A stretch of 10,120 nt of DNA. Source: Sutterellaceae bacterium. GTDB taxonomy: Bacteria; Pseudomonadota; Gammaproteobacteria; Burkholderiales; Burkholderiaceae_F. The stretch lies in the NCBI GenBank assembly GCA_030531135.1, contig JAUNOJ010000051.1, forward strand, positions 1 through 10,120, written 5' to 3'. The translations under genes and the position numbers were made by a program. The notes beneath the pieces are model-generated. The model had not been told where the DNA came from, made no database searches, and saw nothing but the letters and a program-made list of their open reading frames with translations. Positions 6,438 through 10,120 of the stretch are shown here, piece by piece (position 1 is the stretch's first letter; each line of letters starts with the position of its first letter).

Positions 6438-6464
6438 GCTATAGCAAGAATGATTCTCATTTAC
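6438..6464 (-). promoter_or_regulatory. Fur box overlapping the heme monooxygenase promoter
   Basis: The core at 6449-6461 is AATGATTCTCATT, an inverted repeat (AATGA-TTC-TCATT) that matches 11 of 13 positions of the Fur core AATGATAATCATT; the flanking bases bring the match to 13 of 19. A minus-strand -10 box, TATAGC (complement of 6438-6443), lies right behind it, so a bound Fur dimer would cover the spacer and -35 region. This predicts expression under iron limitation. The -35 itself is weak. Confidence 0.75.
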
Positions 6465-6553
6465 ATCTGAAAACACAGCTTACGGTTTTCTCAAACATTC
6501 GAACACCCCAAAAAACAAAGTTCCGAAGACCGACGTCGACGGAGCTTAAGATC

Positions 6554-6604
6554 GAACACTCGACGGCAGGCAATTCTCAGTCGAATCCTGCCGGTCAAGT
6601 GTTC
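6554..6604 (-). repeat. Large imperfect hairpin behind the antitoxin gene
   Basis: GAACACTCGACGGCAGG (6554-6570) is complementary to 6587-6604 over 16-17 positions with one bulged base. In the loop, ATTC/GAAT adds 4 more possible pairs. The only mismatch on the plus strand becomes a G-U pair in minus-strand RNA, so the structure is favoured in the antitoxin transcript. It begins 3 bases behind the antitoxin stop. No T-run follows, so it is not a classic terminator; a processing or stability element or a REP-like unit is possible. Confidence 0.7.
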
Positions 6605-6607
6605 AAA

Positions 6608-6808
6608 TCAAAAATCCTTTGCGAGCCGAGCAAGGTTTTCCGGATGGTAGTAAGGATGGATCGCGGGGTTGTAAGGTTCTTTTGCCAGTCTGACGACTTC
6701 TTCCATAAATATTTGGATAACCGCTTCGATATCCAGTCCCTGTTTTGCGGCAATGCGCTCGACTTCGCAAACAAGTTCTTTTTCGATGGCAACGGTGAGT
6801 TCTTCCAT
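6608..6808 (-). CDS. Orphan RelB/DinJ-like antitoxin, probably shortened
   Basis: The protein has 66 residues. Residues 1-45 fit the ribbon-helix-helix part of the RelB/DinJ family: a beta strand (LTVAIEKEL), helix 1 (ELVCEVERIAAKQG) and helix 2 (DIEAVIQIFMEEVVRLAKE), then PYNP where DinJ has PF. Residues 54-66 (YYHPENLARLAKDF) resemble the toxin-binding segment but stop early; family members usually continue 10-20 residues. I chose the ATG at 6808 because GAGGA lies 4 bases upstream and family homology begins there; the frame is open 29 codons further but without similarity. No RelE/YafQ-type toxin is found in the 246 bases behind it, nor before it. It may be a remnant of a toxin-antitoxin pair or a lone DNA-binding protein. 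The divergent gene is the YheO-like regulator. Confidence 0.72.
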   Translation of the reverse strand: MEELTVAIEKELVCEVERIAAKQGLDIEAVIQIFMEEVVRLAKEPYNPAIHPYYHPENLARLAKDF

Positions 6809-6835
6809 AGCGTCCTCGCAAAAATTGTTTCGAAA

Positions 6836-6864
6836 ATAATACCCGGCAAAGGCGACCGTGACTA
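6836..6864 (-). promoter_or_regulatory. Probable promoter of the antitoxin-like gene
   Basis: On the minus strand TAGTCA (complement of 6859-6864) and TATTAT (complement of 6836-6841) are 17 bases apart, matching 4 of 6 and 5 of 6 consensus positions. Transcription would start about 20 bases before the ATG at 6808. Confidence 0.45.
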
Positions 6865-6886
6865 TGATTTTTCGAAGAGAATTTTC

Positions 6887-6914
6887 TTGACACATAGAAT
6901 AATTTATATAAAAA
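6887..6914 (+). promoter_or_regulatory. Promoter of the regulator-ridA-PLP enzyme operon
   Basis: A perfect TTGACA (6887-6892) is followed after 14-16 bases by TATAAAAA (6907-6914), which contains the best -10 candidates. The leader to the ATG at 6958 would be about 35-40 bases. Confidence 0.6.
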
Positions 6915-6941
6915 TACCGATATCAAGAAATTTTTCTATGT
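6892..6941. promoter_or_regulatory. Inverted repeat across the promoter, candidate operator
   Basis: ACATAGAATAATTT (6892-6905) and AAATTTTTCTATGT (6928-6941) are complementary at 13 of 14 positions, separated by 22 bases that contain the -10 region. The left arm abuts the -35 box. Because the left arm lies upstream of the expected transcript start, this is more likely a DNA operator than an RNA hairpin. Autoregulation by the PAS/HTH protein encoded next is the simplest reading. Confidence 0.55.
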
Positions 6942-6957
6942 TCATGCGCTCCGTTGT

Positions 6958-7701
6958 ATGTCTCAAGAGCTTATGTCGCATCATCCGATCAAAAACACTG
7001 TCGACTTTGAAGTTTGGCACTCTGTTGCCGATCTCATCGGTCGTCTTGCGGGCAAGCACTGCGAAATCGTCTTGCACGATTTGGCAGATCCCGTGCACTC
7101 CGTCATCTATGTCGTCAACGGCCACGTCACCGGTCGCGCCGTCGGACAAGGTTTCCGTCACTTGGTGGTGGAGATGCTCAGAAACGAAGCGCAAAACCCC
7201 GAAAAGGATCTGTTGGACGACTGGTGGTTTGAGCACGAAGGCAAACTCATTCGGTCCATGACATTGTTGATCCGCAATGCTAAAGGCGAATTGGCCGGCG
7301 CCCTGTGCGTCAATCAGGACGTGACGTTTGCCAATCAAGCCTTCGATGTTCTCAAAAGTCTTCTGCCGGGCTTGGCCGGGACCAAGGTCGACATTCATGC
7401 TCCAAGCCAAAGCATCGATCTGCCGCAGGACAACGCCGCCCCCGCAAAGCACGAAGATGCACGCGAAACGGTTTTGCAAACGGTGTTTCGCTTAATCGAC
7501 GGTATCGCCAAAGATGCGCGCCCCGAAGGTCAAATACTTTCAAGGTCTGAGCGTCTCAAAGTGCTCGAATACATGGACAGCCGCGAGGTGTTTTTGGTCA
7601 AAGGCTCGATTGAGCGAGCGGCACAAGCTTTGGGCATTTCGAAAGTGACGGTCTACAGCGACCTTGATGCGCTCCACCGCCAAAAGAACAAATCATCCTA
7701 A
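6958..7701 (+). CDS. YheO/DauR-family transcriptional regulator (PAS-like + HTH)
   Basis: The protein has 247 residues. The N-terminal YheO-like PAS domain (about 15-130) shows HCEIVLHDL, SVIYVVNGHVTGRAVG and LIRNAKGELAGALCVNQD. A variable linker follows at about 140-165. The C-terminal HTH_22 domain (about 190-240) reads SRSERLKVLEYMD, EVFLVKGSIERAAQALGISKVTVYSDL. In Pseudomonas, DauR of this family represses D-arginine catabolism, so the PAS domain here probably senses an amino acid or a breakdown product (inference). It is the first gene of an operon; ridA follows after 15 bases. The ATG at 6958 lacks a Shine-Dalgarno; a second ATG at 6973 has a weak AAGAG in front, so the true start may be 5 codons later. 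The inverted repeat across its promoter suggests self-regulation. Confidence 0.92.
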   Translation: MSQELMSHHPIKNTVDFEVWHSVADLIGRLAGKHCEIVLHDLADPVHSVIYVVNGHVTGRAVGQGFRHLVVEMLRNEAQNPEKDLLDDWWFEHEGKLIRSMTLLIRNAKGELAGALCVNQDVTFANQAFDVLKSLLPGLAGTKVDIHAPSQSIDLPQDNAAPAKHEDARETVLQTVFRLIDGIAKDARPEGQILSRSERLKVLEYMDSREVFLVKGSIERAAQALGISKVTVYSDLDALHRQKNKSS

Positions 7702-7702
7702 G

Positions 7703-7707
7703 AGGAG
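7703..7707 (+). promoter_or_regulatory. Strong ribosome binding site of ridA
   Basis: AGGAG lies 9 bases before the ATG at 7717 and directly behind the regulator's stop. It is among the strongest in the window and suggests RidA is made in excess of the regulator. Confidence 0.7.
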
Positions 7708-7716
7708 AGAATCAAA

Positions 7717-8100
7717 ATGAAAATCATCGATCCGCAATTCAAAGGTCACAACCCGGGACACTACAGTACGGCTGTCGTCTCCAACGGTATGCTCTACGTC
7801 TCGGGACTTTTGTCCATTGATCCCGATACTCGCGAAGTCTGCCAAGGCGGCATCAAAGAACATACGCAGATGGCTTTAAACAGCCTTGATCGCGTCTTGA
7901 AGGCTACGGGTGTCAGGCGCGACCAAGTCGTGTTTTGCCGCGTTTATACGCCCTCCAACGAATACTGGGGTGACATCAATCAGGTCTATGCCGAATTTTT
8001 CGGCGAACATAAACCGGGGCGCGTGATTGTTTCCACGACACCCTTGCACTTTAACTGTTTAATCGAAATCGAAGCCATTGCCGAAGTGGAGGAAAACTAA
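7717..8100 (+). CDS. ridA: RidA family enamine/imine deaminase
   Basis: RidA proteins are trimeric cytoplasmic enzymes that hydrolyse reactive enamines and imines, such as 2-aminoacrylate, released by PLP enzymes. The protein has 127 residues, the usual length. The key residues are visible: Y17 (in GHYSTAV), R102 (in KPGRVIV), the expected carboxylate-binding Arg, and E119 (in IEIEAIA), the catalytic Glu. VSGLLSID near 28-35 and CRVYTPSNEYWGDINQVYAEFF near 74-95 are also family signatures. It sits between the regulator and the PLP enzyme, so its natural substrate is probably the product of that enzyme. The gap to the next gene is 3 bases, so translation is likely coupled. The symbol names the family; a second, housekeeping ridA could exist elsewhere in the genome. 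Confidence 0.93.
   Translation: MKIIDPQFKGHNPGHYSTAVVSNGMLYVSGLLSIDPDTREVCQGGIKEHTQMALNSLDRVLKATGVRRDQVVFCRVYTPSNEYWGDINQVYAEFFGEHKPGRVIVSTTPLHFNCLIEIEAIAEVEEN
8088..8092 (+). promoter_or_regulatory. Ribosome binding site of the PLP enzyme gene, inside ridA
   Basis: GGAGG lies within the last codons of ridA, 11 bases before the ATG at 8104. It supports that ATG over the second one at 8107. Confidence 0.6.
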
Positions 8101-8103
8101 AAA

Positions 8104-9201
8104 ATGATGCATTTCGTTTGTACCGAATGCGGGAAAAAGACGCCCGTGACGACGCGCGATCCCAAGTGCGCCTGCGGCGGTCTGTTTGAACTCGACTACA
8201 CGCCCCCGAAGTGGGATACAGCCAAAATCGATCGCACGCAATGGAATCAATTCCGCTATCGCGAATTTATGGCTTTGGATGGCGATGCGTGGAAGTCGGT
8301 CACTCTGGGCGAAGGGATGACGCCGATTGTGGAACTTGAACCGGGGATGTTCGTCAAAGTCGACTACGCCATGCCCACACTTTCGTTTAAAGATCGCGGA
8401 GCTGCCGGGCTTGTTGCCCATATGAAGGCAATCGGGGTCGAAAAATGCGTGCAGGATTCGAGCGGCAACGCCGGCAACTCGGTGGCTGCCTACTGCGCTC
8501 GCGCCGGCATTGCCTGCGAAATCTATGTGCCCGAAGGCACAAGCCCCAAGAAGATCGCCATGATTCAGTCGCACGGTGCTCAGGTGCACGTGATCGAAGG
8601 TTCGCGCGACCATTGTGCCGACGTGTGCCGCGAACGCGTGGCCAAAGAGGGCGTCTACTATGCCAACCACGTCGTCAATCCCTTCTTCTACGAAGGCATG
8701 AAGGCCTACATTTACGAAACGCTCGAACAACTCGGTCGCATTCCGCAGCACATCGTGGTGCCCGTGGGTAACGGCACGCTTTTTATCGGTGTGGTGAAAG
8801 CGCTTGAACATTTGCTCGCGTCGGGAGCGATTGATAAGTTCCCGCAAATCGTGGCATTGCAAAGCGAGTTGTGCAATCCCCTTGAAACGGCCGTGCGTCA
8901 GGGCAGCGACGTTCCGGTTGAAGTCGACGTCAAACCCACCATCGCAGAAGGCATTGCCATCGGCAAACCCTTGCGCGGTCGCGAGCTCTTGGCTATGGTC
9001 AAAAAGCACAACATCGCCTTGGTGATTGCGCCCGAAGACAAGATTCTCGAAGCCCGTCAACGCGTGGCGCGCCAAGGGCTTTATATCGAACACACGACAG
9101 CCGCCAACTTTGCCGCTTGGGATGCGTATCGCCAAGAGCATCCTGAAGCGACCGACGTGTTGATCACACTTTGCGGCGCCGGGATCAAGAGCGACCATTA
9201 A
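8104..9201 (+). CDS. Zinc-ribbon, threonine-synthase-like PLP enzyme
   Basis: This is a fold-type II PLP enzyme of 365 residues. The N-terminal residues 6-25 form a rubredoxin-like zinc ribbon (C6, C9, C22, C24: CTEC, CAC). LGEGMTPI is at 68-75. K96 in LSFKDRG should form the Schiff base with PLP. SSGNAGNS (119-126) is the substrate loop and VGNGT (221-225) holds the cofactor phosphate; the C-terminal LCGAGIKS should contact the pyridine ring. The layout matches the short, zinc-ribbon threonine-synthase group (COG0498), but related enzymes are lyases or ammonia-lyases. Betaproteobacteria usually make threonine with the longer, about 470-residue ThrC, so this is probably a paralogue. Its position behind ridA suggests a reaction that releases an enamine, for example beta- or gamma-elimination from an amino acid (inference). 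It is the last gene before a strong terminator. Confidence 0.88.
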   Translation: MMHFVCTECGKKTPVTTRDPKCACGGLFELDYTPPKWDTAKIDRTQWNQFRYREFMALDGDAWKSVTLGEGMTPIVELEPGMFVKVDYAMPTLSFKDRGAAGLVAHMKAIGVEKCVQDSSGNAGNSVAAYCARAGIACEIYVPEGTSPKKIAMIQSHGAQVHVIEGSRDHCADVCRERVAKEGVYYANHVVNPFFYEGMKAYIYETLEQLGRIPQHIVVPVGNGTLFIGVVKALEHLLASGAIDKFPQIVALQSELCNPLETAVRQGSDVPVEVDVKPTIAEGIAIGKPLRGRELLAMVKKHNIALVIAPEDKILEARQRVARQGLYIEHTTAANFAAWDAYRQEHPEATDVLITLCGAGIKSDH

Positions 9202-9224
9202 GACGCACCGACCTCCGAACAAGA

Positions 9225-9260
9225 CAAAACCCCGAACGAAGTTTTCGTATCGGGGTTTTG
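9225..9260. terminator. Two-way terminator between convergent genes
   Basis: CAAAACCCCGAACGAA (9225-9240) pairs with TTCGT-A-TCGGGGTTTTG (9244-9260) over 16 positions with one bulged base and a 3-base loop. Runs of four T follow the GC core on both strands. It ends the PLP enzyme operon and probably also the arginase-like gene, whose stop codon lies 67 bases away. Confidence 0.92.
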
Positions 9261-9274
9261 CGCATGGAGGCACT

Positions 9275-9346
9275 ATGATGAGAGCCGCAAAGCCCTCAAT
9301 CGGCAGTTTACGCTTGCTCGACAAAATCAATGCGTCAGAATATTGA
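9275..9346 (+). CDS. Possible 23-residue small protein
   Basis: Just behind the two-way terminator, GGAGG (9266-9270) precedes tandem ATGs at 9275 and 9278 by 4 and 7 bases. The frame is open for 23 codons, about MMRAAKPSIGSLRLLDKI, and ends at TGA 9344-9346, overlapping the 3' end of the arginase-like gene by 20 bases. The product would be basic and mildly amphipathic. There is no promoter between the terminator and the Shine-Dalgarno, which weakens the case. It is listed only because the ribosome binding site is strong. Confidence 0.2.
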   Translation: MMRAAKPSIGSLRLLDKINASEY

Positions 9347-10120
9347 TTTTCGTGAACATTTTGTGCAATCGGTACTCGTCAAACGGCAGATACTCTGCCA
9401 CGGTAAAGCCGACAATGTCCGAACAGTTTTGGATCGATTGCAGGATTTCGGAAAGTTTTTCGATCGTCATTTTTCCGCCGCCCGAGCCGTCTCCGACCAA
9501 TTCCGGATTGGCAAAGTAGGTGGAGTGGAAAAATCTTTCGTCCAAAACGTCGATGTCGAAATGAACGAGCAAGTGGTCGAACTTTTTGGCAAAAGCCATG
9601 ATGTCCTTGTCTGCAACAAACTCTTCAGTTTGGATCTTGTAGTCGACCTTCATTTCGTCTAAAAACGCCTTCTGGTAGTCGTGCAACCCTTGCAAGCCCA
9701 CATAAAGGATTTGATCGGCTTTGAATTTGGCGCTATTCATCATGTCTGAGAGCGATTCGTCGCCATGCCCCATCAACGAGCCCAAGACCATTGCATGCGC
9801 ATTGGGATAGCCGTCTTTCGGGGTCGAGACATCGGGATGCGCATCGATCCAAACGATGCCGACGTTTTCGTATTTGCCGTGCAGATAGTCAAAGGGCGCG
9901 AGAGAAACCATGCAGTTGCCGCCAATGGTGACGATCCTGTCGGGTTTTTCCGCTTCAAGTTTACGCATGGCATCGCGGATCCCGTGAATGACCTCGTCTT
10001 TGCCGTAGATGCCCTCGACAATGCTTTTTTCTTTGCCCGTCGGCGGGAGGATGTCAACGCGAATCAGCGGCTGGTTTTTGTTTTCAGGCAGGATGTGCGC
10101 CATGAGATTGGCACCGAAGT
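9327..10120 (-). CDS. Arginase/agmatinase superfamily protein, 5' end outside window
   Basis: This is a ureohydrolase-fold protein; enzymes of this group cleave guanidino compounds with two Mn2+ ions. The visible part has at least 263 residues. The frame continues upstream of the ATG at 10103 as FGANL to the window edge, and GA-x-L is where related arginase-like proteins have their N-terminal P-x-Y-x-x-GA-x-LL block, so the true start lies beyond 10120. Counting from that Met, metal ligands D87, H89 and D91 (WIDAHPD) and D183 and D185 (HFDIDVLD) are present. The usual first ligand His in GGDHS is Cys: GGNC at 61-64, exactly 23 residues before D87 as in arginase. I recall a branch of the superfamily with GGDC or GGNC whose substrate is uncertain. 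It converges with the PLP enzyme operon. Manganese need ties loosely to mntP in the same window. Confidence 0.87.
   Translation of the reverse strand, partial: FGANLMAHILPENKNQPLIRVDILPPTGKEKSIVEGIYGKDEVIHGIRDAMRKLEAEKPDRIVTIGGNCMVSLAPFDYLHGKYENVGIVWIDAHPDVSTPKDGYPNAHAMVLGSLMGHGDESLSDMMNSAKFKADQILYVGLQGLHDYQKAFLDEMKVDYKIQTEEFVADKDIMAFAKKFDHLLVHFDIDVLDERFFHSTYFANPELVGDGSGGGKMTIEKLSEILQSIQNCSDIVGFTVAEYLPFDEYRLHKMFTKINILTH

Noticed and set aside
6362..6607. A RelE/YafQ toxin gene behind the antitoxin
   Set aside because: No minus-strand frame of more than a few tens of codons is open there; the space is filled by the hairpin, the Fur box and the monooxygenase leader.
6904..7479. A 191-codon minus-strand frame opposite the regulator gene
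   Set aside because: The plus-strand product has clear PAS and HTH motifs; the minus frame has none and no ribosome binding site.
8059..9330. A 423-codon open frame on the minus strand opposite the PLP enzyme gene
   Set aside because: The plus-strand frame carries every expected PLP-enzyme motif. The minus frame is rich in His/Phe/Gly without recognisable motifs, as expected for a shadow of a GC-biased gene.
10101..10103. ATG at 10103 as the true start of the arginase-like gene
   Set aside because: The frame stays open to the window edge and encodes FGANL, which fits the family's N-terminal block, so the gene begins outside the window.
1..10120. CRISPR array, transposase, prophage genes or a defence system
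   Set aside because: No regularly spaced direct repeats, no DDE or tyrosine recombinase motifs and no phage structural genes were seen on either strand.

Overview
The window looks like chromosome from a betaproteobacterium of the order Burkholderiales, probably a gut Sutterellaceae-type organism (inference). GC content is moderate, and the genes are typical of the group: a YoaA-type helicase beside a lysine-rich secreted protein, QueH instead of QueG, and a YheO/DauR-type regulator. No gene carries a clear sign of being phage or plasmid cargo. Most of the window is ordinary housekeeping and accessory metabolism; I do not see a clear undescribed defence or mobile system.

Layout. Bases 1-2858 (+) hold a secreted coiled-coil protein of unknown function and a YoaA-like iron-sulfur helicase. 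Bases 2855-3657 hold two divergent small genes: a short coiled-coil protein (-) and a lone XRE/HipB-like DNA-binding protein (+). Bases 3627-4916 (-) hold a probable two-gene operon, beta-carbonic anhydrase then the manganese exporter MntP. QueH (+, 5017-5646) is followed by its own-promoter tRNA-Ser(GCU) with encoded CCA and a strong terminator. Bases 5994-6464 (-) are an iron-responsive unit: a Fur box, a leader hairpin, an IsdG/HmoA-like heme monooxygenase gene and a terminator. Bases 6554-6808 (-) hold an orphan, probably shortened RelB/DinJ-like antitoxin with a large hairpin right behind it. Bases 6958-9201 (+) form a three-gene operon: YheO/DauR-like regulator, RidA, and a zinc-ribbon threonine-synthase-like PLP enzyme. 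It ends at a two-way terminator shared with a convergent arginase-superfamily gene (-) that runs off the right edge.

How the genes fit together. The regulator-RidA-PLP enzyme operon reads as a small amino-acid catabolic module: the PLP enzyme would release a reactive enamine/imine, RidA would hydrolyse it, and the regulator would sense a related compound. The arginase-like hydrolase next door may belong to the same nitrogen metabolism, but it is transcribed from its own promoter. The best leads are (i) the 14-bp-arm inverted repeat across the regulator's promoter, (ii) the Fur box paired with an intact Asn-Trp-His triad in the monooxygenase, (iii) the arginase whose first metal-ligand His is Cys (GGNC), and (iv) the orphan antitoxin plus hairpin.
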